Positions 1 through 12,100 of a stretch of 64,000 nt of DNA are shown here, one piece after another. The stretch is taken from NCBI GenBank assembly GCA_017506865.1, contig JAFCMP010000246.1, positions 1,013,547 through 1,077,546 on the forward strand. Direction: 5' to 3'. A model generated the notes under the pieces. That model had not been told where the DNA came from. It saw only the letters and a program-made list of their open reading frames with translations, and ran no database searches. Positions within the stretch are counted from its first letter, which is position 1, and the number at the start of each line of letters is the position of its first letter. The DNA comes from Tribonema minus. Lineage: Eukaryota; Sar; Xanthophyceae; Tribonematales; Tribonemataceae. The position numbers were made by a program, and so were the translations under genes.

Positions 1-1016
1 TTGTGCTTTGCCGCCCACGACAGCAGCATACACATTGTAGACTACGCAGCAGGCGGCACGGTGTGCGCCGTCAACTACAGCCTGCTGCCACTGTCGGCGG
101 TAATGTTCTTGGGCGAGGGCGCCGTGGTGGGAGGGGGGCATGACATGGAGCCGCTGCTGTTCAGCCGTGACGCGCAGGGCGGCTGGTGAGTTGTTTCACT
201 TGCACTTGAGAAATTGAAGTTGGGGTTTTACTCTTTGTTTTGATAAGCGGAGTGATACATGCGAGTGCACTTCCAATACTGTCAAGAGACATGTACGCGT
301 GTGTCGTGTGTGAGCATACGGCGTTCAGCAGTTTTGCTGCGCAAACTCTGTGGCAAATGCCATCTACCGCATACTGTTCATGGGTATAAGCCAGGTGTAG
401 TATTGTTATTGTCGTGCGGTGTTGTCGGGGGAGCTTGAAGGGAGTAGAGGCCACATGGACCTTACTTGGTTTTGGTGGTGACCTGCATGTCACCTGGCAG
501 TGACACCTGTATACCCACCTCTTGACCCACCCGCTGCAATCACTTCTCATCTTCCATGTTGTGGGCTTTGCCACAATGGACCCCAACTTCAAATGTCTAT
601 AGCCGCAACTGCTGAGACCCACCTGTGGTGAGGACGCTGGCAACTCATCTCTCACGGCGGAGATACTGACTTCCACTTGTGCTGCGTGCGCGCTGCGCAG
701 GGCCATGAAGACGCGCCTGGACACGGACTTCAGCGCATCGCGCAAGGGCTCGCAGCAGGCCGCCGTCACCAAGATCTCCGCCGCGCGCGCCATGTTCCAG
801 GCCAAGACCACGCGCGGAGAGGAGGCCTCTGATGGCGTGTCTGCCACTTTCAAGACAACGCACAGGAACGCCATCACCTGCATCCGTGCCGTGCCCAGTG
901 GCGGCGGCGGCGGTGGTGGTGGTGGTGGGCAGTTCTCGACTACCGCGCTGGACGGGCAGATAGCCATGTGGGAGACGTCGTCGCTCAATGTGGATATGGG
1001 CGCCTTGCGCATCTGA
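1..1016 (+). CDS. ARPC1: Actin-related protein 2/3 complex subunit 1 (ARPC1/p41-Arc), 3' end
   Basis: This is the C-terminal part of the WD40-repeat subunit of the Arp2/3 complex, which nucleates branched actin filaments in the cytoplasm. Two exons are visible: 1-185 and 701-1016, with the stop TGA at 1014-1016. The intron 186-700 has a GTGAGT donor and a GCGCAG acceptor, and the junction completes a Trp codon. Exon 1 has the family pattern of a WD blade followed by VGGGHDMEPLLF, matching the 'AAGHDCFPVLF' type region known in ARPC1. Exon 2 holds the basic insert (MKTRLDTDFSASRKG, then a segment ending ARAMFQAK) and the last blade (HRNAITCIRAV, then TALDGQIAMWE). A run of ten glycines encoded by GGC/GGT codons interrupts the last blade and is unusual. 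The gene continues off the left edge, so its start and most blades are not seen. Confidence 0.88.
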
Positions 1017-1862
1017 ACCTACAGTATGCGGTTTCACTGCCGCAGCGCTCAATTGGTGCATTGCGGTGGTGCATCGTTTGGCATGGGCACTGGCACGCGC
1101 TGCGCATGTACCCCGACATAGCCCCGAGGCGGCTACTGGTGCTAGTAGTTCACAGCAGTTCAGGGCCAGACCACTGTCTACTGCGCGTCGACCTCAGTGA
1201 TGCAGATTGTCGCTGGCCCTGAGGGTAGTCGACGTAGTTGCTGTGGGAGGGGGGCAATGCGCAGTGAACGGTGGCATCAGAGCCAGCGGCACTGGCAAGG
1301 GGGGGCCTCATGGAACGTCTTGTGGTGTACATAAGAATAAAGCATGTGGCCGCAAAAAATGCCCAATGGAGCATGCGCACCTAGCACTGCCGTGTGCAAC
1401 CAGCGTGGCAGCTGTATGTGTGTGTTGAGCAGAGTGGTGACAGTTGCCAGTGCTGTGTCCCTGATCCTGGGTAATATGATGACAATGGCTGCGCACGATG
1501 CACCCCGTTGCATGGTGTCTTCTGAGCTAGCTTGCACATGTCGGTGATGTGTCCGCTGCAATCATGCCCCCAGTCATATATGTTGCCCTACATACCTTAC
1601 CCGGATACTCTGCCAGGTCTTCATCAAGGGGTCGGATGTAACTATATGTGGTTCTTTTGGCGGAGCTGAGGACAGGAGCGACTCTGTCCACAGCACTTAA
1701 AATGCCATTGACATTAGGTGCACCATTCCCCACCTCCTCCGAGGACAGGAGCGACTCTGTCCACAGCACAGCTAAAGTGCCATTGACTTCCCCCACCTCC
1801 CTCCCTTCCTTTTCCTCCCCAAAATGTAACCGTTGACAGTTGATCGCTTGGTGAGCAGACAC
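1017..1862. other. Intergenic region between ARPC1 and the VPS26-like gene
   Basis: I see no convincing coding exon here. There is an AATAAA-like hexamer near 1336 that could serve ARPC1 3'-end formation. The stretch 1668-1800 is an imperfect tandem duplication with a period of about 73 bp. A 5' non-coding exon of the next gene may lie here, because a TTGACAG acceptor-like site ends just before 1840. Confidence 0.5.
1668..1800. repeat. Imperfect tandem duplication, about 73-bp period, two units
   Basis: A block beginning GAGGACAGGAGCGACTCTGT occurs at 1668 and again at 1741. Each is followed by a related stretch containing GCCATTGAC and then CCCACCTCC. The units have diverged by small indels. 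It lies upstream of the VPS26-like start and shows no coding sense. Confidence 0.6.
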
Positions 1863-4800
1863 ATGCGCAGTGCGGAGAGAGAGCAGGCTGCTGCACATTG
1901 GAAAGGAGCGCGGTCACTGCAGCAAAGCAGCACAAAGCATATTAGTGAGCTCACGCTGGCGAACCAACTGCCAGCAGCCGCAGCAGCGGCAGTCATCGAG
2001 CTGGGTCCATCAGACAGCTGCACAGATATGGAGGGGATAGAACTCAAGGAGGTGGAGCTGGGTAGTCATGCTGGTGCAGAAGTGCTTAGTCCACCGGCAA
2101 TCAAGCGTAGCGATCGTGCACCCAGGCCTCGTCGCCTTTCCCTCAATGACACAGGAGTGACCGCAGAGCAAACGCCAGCGCAGGAGGGAGACGACGCTCC
2201 AGAAGTCAGCCTGTGCAACTCGATATGCAGTATGGACGCATTAAGAGCAGGGGGTCCTGGCTGGTTTGCGGACGCATTGCAGATCAACGTGGACCTGGCA
2301 ACGGACCAAAAGGTCAGAGATGATCCCGCTCTCAGCGTAGTGGCCCCTGATCTGTTCAAGCCCTGGGTGCCTCTTGTCGATGCCTCGCACTCTATCAAAG
2401 GCACCATTACTCTGCAAGCGCCACACGGCCGGAGAGTCTGGATAACATCGCTATCTGTTACCCTCGAAGAGCATCTGGCGCTGCTTGACACCGTAGGCAG
2501 CGCACTGCTGAGCACCGCCACAATCTCAGTGGCGGGGGGGCGGTACGTGGAGGGCACGTGCACCCTCGACTTCATACTCACCATGGACGACCTGGCGGGC
2601 ATGGGGGAGGGGGGTCTGAGGGAGGGGTACATAGGGGACATGCTCGCAGTCCGCCACCTCCTGACAGTTACGGCCGCACGGCCCTGGTACACGTTCAACC
2701 TGGAGCACACGGTGCCCCTCGCGGTGCAGCGCGTGTCCCCCCCTCCCGCTGGCAGCGCCACAACGCAGGGGCCGCAGAACGAGGAGGGCGGCCCCAACAC
2801 GGTGATGCTCATACCGGACTGCAACGGGCGCGCGGAGTTCACGTTTGAGCGCGACACGCTGGCGCTGGACGGCACCGTGGAGGGCACGGTGGAGCTCAAG
2901 GAGCTGAGCGCTGCCATCGCCGCGGCGCACGTCATGATCATCCGGACGGAGATGCTCAGCGGCAGCATGTTTGAGGTGCGTATGTCTGTAATTCTGTCAT
3001 TCTGATGCCACTTTACGATGGTCACATGATAAGGCCTGCGCTGGGAGCGCTGTGATGCCCGTTGTGCGCATGGCGCTCGTCTGAATGCAAGTGTACAGAG
3101 CTGCAGCATGTCTCAGGCAGGCGTGCTTTGTGCATGTAGGTAGGTACAAGTACTTGTGGGTATGTGTATGCATTTCTTGAGTGAGTGCAGGTAATGCGTA
3201 GTGACAGTGTGCATGTGCAGCACGAGGGCCTTGTTACTGCTGCTGCGTCCACGCACGGCTCACTCACCCACATTTACATGCTTGGCGACAGTACACGACA
3301 TTTGCGTTGGTCACTTGTTGTAGAATTGCTTCACACAGTGTCAGCTGCCTGCATCTACCATTACGCCTGCACATCAGTATGTGCTCGCTGTGGTTGCTTT
3401 GTCGATCGACAGCGGACTTGCTGACTCGCTTGGCATCATTTCGGTTACAGTGTAACTGTAATGCCAGGGGCTGGCCAACTGTGCTGTCCCCCCACAGCAC
3501 GTTGTCAATGTCGTGGTGGCTGAGCATGCCGGTTACTGTGGTGCGTCTTGAGTGCTTCTGCGCCATGCGCACTGCTGATGATTTTGTTGAACACGCGTGT
3601 ACCTTTTCTCCAACGAATGATCGCATCAGCATGTTGTCTTTCACAATGCTGCCCCTAGGAGTACCCTTAGCACTTCATGTGCCTTGTGCCTTCTCGCGTA
3701 ACGCCACCTTGTCTGTACCATCAGCACACTTGCTGATAATAACTGCTGCATCTCCCGCTGCAGACCGTGATCGGGGAGCACACCATTCTGGGCCTGTCCA
3801 CCCCCGAGGGACTGGCCAACCGCGCCATACCCAAACACGCCGCCAACGGCCTCATGGACGACCAGGACTTTGTGGCATGCCCCTTCGTAGAGTTCCGCCA
3901 CCCGCACGTGTGCGTCACGGAGCAGGAGGGGTGCCAGACGCTGCCCGTCAAAGGCAATGCGACGATCGCCGTACGCTTCTCGCTGGCGGGCATGCCCCTC
4001 ACCCCCACCATGCGGTATGTAGGGGCGGAGGCCCCCCCCTCTGGCACCCCCCCCAAGGAGGGGGAGAAGCACCAGGGGGGTGACGAGGATGGGGAGGATG
4101 GTGTGGTGGGTGTGCGCTACTTCATGCGGCTTGTGCTTGAGGGCCAGGAGAGCGCTTGGGAACCGGCGCCCACGTACTGGAACACGCACGAGATTTTTCT
4201 GTACCGTTCCAGGTGAGTGGTTGTGAACACCGCTCTTGTGGAAAACTGCTTGAATGCACACTTCAATTTGAACAAATGTGTGCTTGGGTGCGCCATCAGA
4301 GCTGCTGTCGCGATTGATTTGGATAACAGAGGTTCACTGAATGGCTGGTAGACTCACTCACTGTGCTGGTGCCATGGGCTGTATACCATCATCTGCCTGG
4401 CTGCCATATACTCAAGCCGTGGCATGCCATCTACTAACCCTAAGTAGTGGCGTAGTGCATACAACTGAAATGCTGTACCTCATGCAGCCTATGCCAAGCC
4501 TCCGCGGTTGCAATGACATTGCGGCAAGGGCTGGGATCAGCTGATCCAATGTTCATGTACGTGCTTGCATTCTGCTGCGTGTACGCGCTCTTGAGTTGCT
4601 ATGGTTTAGCTAACCCTAACCCTAACCCTAAGCTTGATGCCGTCATATACACAATTTCGTCAGCACACTCTGTGCTGGGGCTGAAGTAGCCGCAACGCCT
4701 CATGGCGTTGTACGATGGGAGAACCAAGCGCACCAACTCTCATTGTACTGGGCAGTGTGCCATGGCTGCAACACCCGTGCATACCACCTGCTACGGTATT

Positions 4801-5125
4801 GCACACTCCAACCACCTGGCTGCGCACACATGTGTCGGACAGTCAGTCGCTTTTAAGATTCAACAAAAAAACTTGCAACAACATGCTTTCTCACTTACGA
4901 ACATTGACTTGAATGTGCTGCTGCAGGCTCTCACCGGGGGACCCAACTGCTGATCCCGACCTTGACCATGGCGATGTGCTCAAGATGAGCTCACACTCAA
5001 CTAGCAGCAGCGATGGCGACACCAGCATCGACAGCGCACGGCAAGATTCACTTGAAGTTGAAGATGAGCCTATTGGGGGGAAGGGCGGCAGTGCCACGCC
5101 AAGCAAAGCATCACGCACTCGGTGA
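1863..5125 (+). CDS. VPS26: VPS26/arrestin-fold family protein (retromer-type cargo adaptor)
   Basis: Three exons: 1863-2975, 3764-4212 and 4927-5125, about 586 residues. The donors are GTGCGT and GTGAGT, both acceptors are CTGCAG, and the frame is kept across both junctions. VPS26 proteins are arrestin-fold subunits of retromer and related complexes, which recycle membrane cargo from endosomes. Exon 1 carries the N-terminal sandwich: an IKGTITL strand at the place of the family 'PIKG' motif, a strand with SVTLEEH, a pre-hairpin YVEGTCTLDF, and a YIGDMLAVRHLLTV segment. Exon 2 carries the C-terminal sandwich and ends VRYFMRLVLEG then YWNTHEIFLYR, closely matching the family 'WNTQEITLYR' ending. 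Oddities are an extra N-terminal region of roughly 170 residues, Gly/Glu-rich loops and a Ser/Asp-rich tail in exon 3; usual family length is about 300. The start is uncertain: 1863 is the first ATG, and an upstream exon is possible. It could be a VPS26-related paralogue rather than the core retromer subunit. Confidence 0.78.
4610..4631. repeat. Short interstitial telomeric repeat (CCCTAA, about 3.5 units) in an intron
   Basis: A clean run of CCCTAA units lies inside the second intron of the VPS26-like gene. It is the same hexamer, in reverse orientation, as the terminal array at 63384-64000. It may mark a past double-strand-break repair event or chance expansion. Confidence 0.8.
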
Positions 5126-6115
5126 ACTTCAACTTTGCGGTTGTTGAGCGTTGTCAGCCTTTTTGGCAGTGACGCTCCAGCACTGGCAAGAAGCGGAGCG
5201 GTGGTGGCAATGGCATGGACCTTCTGCACTTGGTCACACAGCGCTTCTTAGCTCAGCGAGCGTCATCAGACAGCGTTCAGCAGGCCACAATGGTGCAGTG
5301 TCATGATGTCGTCGACACCTGTTTAGAAGGTGCATTAGCCTACTGCTTGTATGGTGGTTTTTAGTACACAAGGAGGGTATCCTGTTCGAGAGAGTGAAGC
5401 CTGCAGTGACTGCATCAGCTGAGGCGTGCTATGCGTTGAGTATGTTCGGTACACAATTGCTTCATGCACTCGCAATTGTCCACGCAAGCAAGACCATAAC
5501 GCCGCCAGTGTGTGCGTCCTTGTTGCTGTAGATATATCAGGACGCGGTACATTTACGGTGTGCGCCATGGCGGTGCCTCCGCGGCGCGCGCACCGGTGCG
5601 ATCAATACAATCACATCAGCAAACTGCTGCCTTGCTGTGGGTACCCCATGGGCTTCTGATGCTTCAAGCATGTGATCACTGCATTGCTGTTAAATGTGGG
5701 ATGACAGCAGCTATAGATACAAGCAAGCTGTCTGGTAGTGTGAATTATGATCATACAGTCAAGCATCGAGCAAAGTCTATACACTTCATGTGCGTGCATC
5801 GACGCAACATGCATTGCATGCGCAATTGGGCCCACTTATTCTATGCTAATATTGACGCTACTACAAAAAGGGACCAAACCAAGAAGGACTTAAAGTGAAA
5901 ATCAACATGAGCAAACGGGCGTATTCGAATATTCGACAAAAGTCGACAACGTCTGGCTCTAGCCGGCTGCTCCTCGGTTTAATCGCATTCGGACGTTGCC
6001 GAGCGTTGGAGTTGGAGCAGCGGCTGCGTGTGCCGCTTTGGCACTCTTCAGGCACTCGTCACGTGCGGCCGGCAAGCCCGTGGCCACTGCATGTGAGCAG
6101 CACGCTGCATGGAGG
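5126..6115. other. Intergenic region upstream of the large beta-helix gene
   Basis: No gene is recognised in these 990 bases. The stretch after about 5830 is AT-richer and precedes the ATG at 6116, so the promoter and any 5' UTR of the beta-helix gene should lie here. I see no diagnostic TATA box. An open frame extends upstream of 6116 to 5996 but lacks an ATG. Confidence 0.4.
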
Positions 6116-9100
6116 ATGACACTCCAGGCCATTTGCGCTTGGCTGCTGCTCTTGGTGGGTGCCAATGCTCTGCCATGCGTGCCTGCGGTCCAGAGCGTGG
6201 TGGTGGGTGGGCCTGGCGCATTGACGGCTGCAGGATTGGCGCAGCTGGTGCAATGCACAGGTGGATCCATTACCGCGGAGTGGCGAGCACAGGTTGCTAT
6301 CGCCGAACCAGTTCGAATAGGTTTCGGGACTTCCCTCAGCATTGTGGGTGCTGCGAAGCCATTGGCTGCTGTTGCTGATGGCGGAGGCGTCTCAAGCCTG
6401 TTTGCCGTGCCGAACGGAGCTGTACTGCTGCTGAACGGACTGAGGCTGGAGAATGGCAAGGCGAAAGGCGATAGCCAGGGAGGTGCAGTCACTGTAGAGG
6501 AAGGCGGCGAGCTACAGGCGAACTCATGCACATTCAGTGGCAACACGGGTAAGTGCAAAAGTTGTCCAAGCAACATGCTTTTATCGAGTGTGAAACTCAG
6601 TGCCAGAGCTTAGCTCACATCACACTGGCAGACGTTTTTGCATGGTTCAGCTTTATTTACAAATAAGTTTGTTCTTTTGAGATTTTATGCAGCAGTCGTT
6701 TGCGTATGCACCTTGCTTGGGTTCACTCCGTTGCGGTCTGAATTTTTTTCAGCATTTCCTGCATTGAATCACAGCGTTTGTGATCAGCAGCTGGCACAGA
6801 GTGCAGTCATCCTGCAGCCATTACAGTGAGGGTCGAACAAAACCACAGTCGCAAACAGATGATTGACTTCCGTACACAAGACAAGATCTCAGTCAATAGA
6901 GAACAAAATCCACTCCACATTCCCGCACCAGATGCACCTCACGAATGTCAACGAAACTAGGCTAGCCATTGATTGTGATGAATGCTCTCACGATGTGCTG
7001 CAATAACTCAGGATAAGGGCGGTGTGAACACCAAGCCAGAGTGGCAATAGCTACTGATCATCCATTGCTGCTGATCCTGCTGAGTGTGAATAAAGGCTGG
7101 ACCTGAGTTTGCTGGCACATGCACACGCAACAACCTTTTGCCCTTGCCCGGAACTAGCACAGCATGGCAGCTCCAGTGCTGATGATCGCTGAACTTCGGC
7201 ACACAGGCACTTCAGTGCCAATTCTTGTTGAGCACTGGTGGCTGCGGCAGTCACACACATGCAGTAGAGTGTCATTTGCCCCACTGCTGTGTGCAAAGTG
7301 CAGGGCGTCTATGCGCAGGGGATGAGCGTGTCACAAGTGTATTTATAAATCGCTGACAGAGGTACATACTGCGGAAGTATTTCTTATAATCAAGGCAGCG
7401 TGGCAGGGGACAACTTGTACTTGATCGTCATGGGTAGTGCGGACTGTGATTTTACATTTGACCTGACCTGAGCAGATGAGTGCTTGATTAGAATCTCAGG
7501 CTATACTCGCTGTGCGACTGATTTGTGCCAAATGCGCTGGCTCGAGTGCACTCACGCAAAACTGTCACGCCATAGTTCACATCTGCATAGCAAGCTGTGA
7601 ATCAAAGGGCTTAGCAGTTACCGTTGTACAGCGTGCAACGCGCTGAAACTATTTTCACCGCACGGGATGTCAATACCACATTGCTGTGACAAGTTCTGTC
7701 ACCGGTGTGACATGAGGCCTTGTGTTGCAGTTGCTCGGAAGTACCCAGTGAAGAGTACTGGTGCATTGCGCCAGGCAAAATACTAATATATGCGCACACT
7801 TTATTCCATTGTGGCCAAGTACTGACGCTGCCTGCGAATGTAAGTTTGAAGTAAACTTTCATGCACCTTGCATGTGTGTAACTGCCAGGTGCCCAGAGTC
7901 TCATGAGAATGAATGCGTATGGTTGCTGACTACAATCGCAGCGACCTACGGTGGTGCAATAGCGGCGCTGGCAGGCTCTACGGTGACTGTCACGGAGTGC
8001 TTACTTACCAACTCGGAGGCGGAGTTTTCTGGCGCAATTGACACTGGCAAGGGCGCCACTGTGAGCATCATCGAGTCCCAATTTATTGGCAACAAAGGTA
8101 TGATATTCAACTGGACAAGTGACTCAATGCGCAAACTCCTGTTTGACCTCAGTGTAAAAAGTTGAAATAACTTGTGTGCATCATATGTTTGAGGCTGCAA
8201 GTACTTGTCGCTGTACTGGAATAAATACACATCCTAACGCGCTTTGCATGTTGGACTAGTTGAGTGCTGCTGAGCAAATGTAGTGCTTGTGTTCTTAAAG
8301 CACGTGCGCCACAGGTGTGCAATGTCAGCCCCTGGCACACCTGAGGCTGCACATTATTTGCCGCCACTGGCGTTGCGACAGCCGATTGATACGCTACAGC
8401 ATCATTTGCACTGCTGTACACAGCACAGGTACCGTTGGTGCCCATCCTGGTGCTCTTGCAGGCAGATGTCATGCTCAAGTGGCGTTAGGGTTAGAGTCAG
8501 GGTATGCATGATGCCTCCAGCAACCTTCTCTCATAACCGCAAGTTGTAACTGCCAATTCTCAGCGCGCATGTCTCGCCATACACGCATTAAATTGCATAG
8601 GCGCTTCACCATTCTCACTTCTGACAGTCTTATGTACGCTCTTTCACGTGCAGCCAGCGGCAATGGAGGCGATGTTGGCGGTGTGATGGGGTCTAGAATC
8701 ATGATCAACAGCAGCCAGTTCACAGGCGGAGCAGCAGTGAGCCAGGGAGGGTCGCTGGGCATAGAGGGAGTGCTGGAGCTCTACAACTCCACATTTGCGG
8801 GCAGCAAAGGTACGCCGTGCAATGCTGTGCGTGCAATGGCTTGCTGACAAAAAGTGCTTTTCCACAACAACGACGGATACTGTGTGTGGGAAGCGGCATC
8901 ATTGCGTGGCTGCCATTTGTCGGCACTATGTGCCTTGTCAGAGGATGCTGGTACTGAATTTTTTTTTAATTCTAACACCACACCCTGTGCTACAATAACA
9001 TGGTCTCTGGCAGCAGATGGTGTCTGCAGTCGCTGCCTTGTGCTGCTGTTTTGCCATGGACCTTGATGCATGTTGCACATAAATTGATGCGTGTTCGGTC

Positions 9101-12100
9101 GGTAGCAGTTGCTTACAGTTGCTTTGCCACGTGCACATCCGCCTTGGACGTGATGCAGTGGTTATGCTAAACGTTTGCATGTGACCGTAAAACGTATCGA
9201 CATTGGATTATCGGCGACCAGATGTGGGGAAGGCTAGCAAACCACGAATTCAGTGACAGCCATTCTTCAGTGGACGGATCGGAGCTTTTATTTTTACTTC
9301 ATGCGCAGCTCATACATTCGTCTTGTGCGTCTCCAACCAGTAGCCCAAATGTTGTTCTGCTGTACTACGCATAGCATTCTTGAGGAGCGCTGGCTGCTGT
9401 TGGGGTTGGGATTAGCATGGGCTGGAGCTGCTTTGTGCCATGTACATGGATCAGGTCAACATTCACCCATTGACGGTAACTCATGGTGACACTCATATAT
9501 CAAGTCTCTATGAAAGTGAAATGAGATTGGTTGTCGTTCATGGCTCAACAGGCACCTCACGCCTGGAGCTGTTTGTTGCTTAAGTCGGAGAGTGCATCTT
9601 CACCCATGACCTGCATGTCACACTTTCCTCCCCGCAGCCGACTCTGGAGGAGCAATCGTTGGCGGGCCTGGGTCGCAGCTAACTGTGCGCCTGAGTCACT
9701 TTGTCAACACCACCGCCAACATGTTTGGTGGTGCCATAGCCATGTATGGCGGCTTACTCAACTGCACCTCATCAGCTTTCAACGGCAACCAAGGTAAGGT
9801 CATGTGTGTTCTGAGTGGACCTCTGTGCACACCTTGCCCAAGTCATCGCAATGTGCCAGACATATGGTCCAACGAGGAGTCATCTCAACTGTCTACTAGT
9901 ACTAGCAGTGATACCTACCCCGAAGGCCACCGTCAGTACACTTTGGCAGCCAGAGGTGCATTATTTGTGGTGACTCCGAGACTTAAAAGCCACTGTGATG
10001 GCATCATGGCGCTTTGAATGGCTTCTCGGATGCAAGGCATAAATTCAAACCCATTGCAGGCCCAGGTGCCTGCAGTAATTGATTGATCTCAGTCGTCAAG
10101 GTTGTCGCAATATTCAGCTTCACATCAGTCGTATGCAATGCTTTTATGCAATTCTGACCCTGCAGAATAAGGGTTAGAGTTGGCTACTTTGATCCTCACC
10201 TAACGTCATGGAATATCTTATTTCTTGAGGCAGCAAGCTCGGCTATGGACCTGCTTTCCGCATTGTATTAGTATTGCAGCTTGAATTGCTTGGTACATGA
10301 AATGAAGTGAATGTTCAACACGCAAGACCACCAGTCAGCGCTCATCACGCTAGGGGGTATAGTGAGAGATTGTGGAGCTGACGGGCCACCGTGCGCCATT
10401 CACGCTGCCACTGCAGCGAGCGAACTGGGTGGATCCGTCTATGGGACAGCGGATGCCACAGTTGGAGTACCCGCCAAGATGGCCATGGATGACTGCACCT
10501 TTGCAGAGTCAACTGCGGGAGACGGTGGTGGCGCTGTGGCGGCGAGCCCCTCTGTGCTCCTGGCCACTGACTGCAACTTTACCCGTAACGGAGGTGAGAC
10601 TGTGCTGACCCTAACCCTAGCCCTACATACACACAAACCGCAACCCTATCAGTCAGTGCAGCCGGGGAGGGCGCGGGGGGAAGTAAAGGGGCCAGATTTG
10701 GCCTCGCAGCTTGCACCGCTTTGGCTAACCCTAACCCTAAGTGCCTCGCGCCGGCGGGGTCGCTCGAGTTAGCAAGCGTTCTTTCAAGTGCATGTCATGC
10801 ATGCAACAGGGTATGCCTGCAATTGCACAACAGAGCATAGGTTGCTGTTGCACAACCACACACCACATTCTGACGTGCAGTAGCACCCTGCTGACTATGG
10901 CCCCAAGTACTATTGTCGGTGTCCAGCTGCATCGTTCGATGTCGCTTTTCCGCGTCGACCATTCTGCAGCAGAGCGCAATGCTTCAGTTGCCCTTCCTAC
11001 TGCAAATGAGCAATAACGCTGTGACCATACCTCTCTGAGTGCTCGTAGCGTATGTTGGTACATGCTTGGTTGGTACGCTGCACAACTCACTTTTCTCCTG
11101 CAACTCCATGAACGGGGCTTGTTGTGAGGGCTGTTGTGATGATGTCAATGAAACATCATCAGCACACTCAGCTGGTTGCCTGGCATACAGTACTTCAAGT
11201 TTAGCCAATATCGCTTTCATCCTTGTGCCCTCTAATACCGCAGCCCCTCATGTCTCAAACATGTGTCATGTGCATGCCATTATAATCAAACTTTAATTTG
11301 GGTTTGTGTTCACATGACCTCTGGTAGCAAGCTGAGCACTGTGTTTTGTTGTTGTGTCTGCAACAGCGGCGGTCAGAGGCGGCGCTGTATTTGTGGACAA
11401 TGACTCATCAGCCGTGCTCTACGACTGCATTCTGGTAAAGAATGGGGCCAACGAGTACGGCGGAGGGGTGTACACCAAGGGCTCCCTCATCAGCGACTCC
11501 AATGTGTTTCATGACAACCAAGGCGAGTCACTTCAACTTCGGGGTTGAGCATGCCATTTAGGTACTTGTGCTTCAACACATGCATTGGATGGCGTTGTAG
11601 GTAGGTGCAAGAGACAATCAATTGAGCAATGCTAGTGCCAGTTGGCAGCAAAACCCTATCCCTAGCTCAAACGCAAGTCAACTGCTGGTATCAACATGAT
11701 CTCAGGTCTTGGAAGCCTAGTCTAAGTTGACCGAGTGCCTAGTGATCAGCAATGCTGGTATGCCCATTTGCGCGCAATGCATGAGCAGTCTTGCACAGAA
11801 ACACGCCCTGGAACAAAAGCGGGTTCCACACTGTCAGAATCCTTGGGCGGATGCAGCTTCGGTCACAGCAAGCGTCAATTTGAACATGTGAGCCCGAAGG
11901 GCCAGTGCTGAGGTTAGCATCCTTCATGACAGCAGTGTCGGTGGTGGTGTTGGCAACACTGATGGCGACATTGCGCATGACGGTGGCTAAATGTGATGCC
12001 CCGCAATGGTCCCCACTCTATGCTGCCCCTACCTCAAACTCATACACTTACATATATACCGCGCCTGCAGCATAGAATGCGCTTTCCTGTTTTCAGACGA

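Noticed and set aside
161..1012. 283-codon frame on the - strand over the ARPC1 exons
   Set aside because: It is antisense to clear WD40 coding sequence and spans its intron. Its Pro run is the complement of the Gly run. No family features.
2066..3109. 347-codon - strand frame over the VPS26-like first exon
   Set aside because: Shadow of a conserved + strand exon with recognisable arrestin-fold motifs; composition is Ser/Arg-biased as expected of an antisense frame.
11739..11978. - strand frame in a beta-helix gene intron (NVAISVANTTTDTAVMKDANL)
   Set aside because: Looks somewhat protein-like, but is isolated, has no start context or neighbouring exons, and lies within an intron between two well-phased exons.
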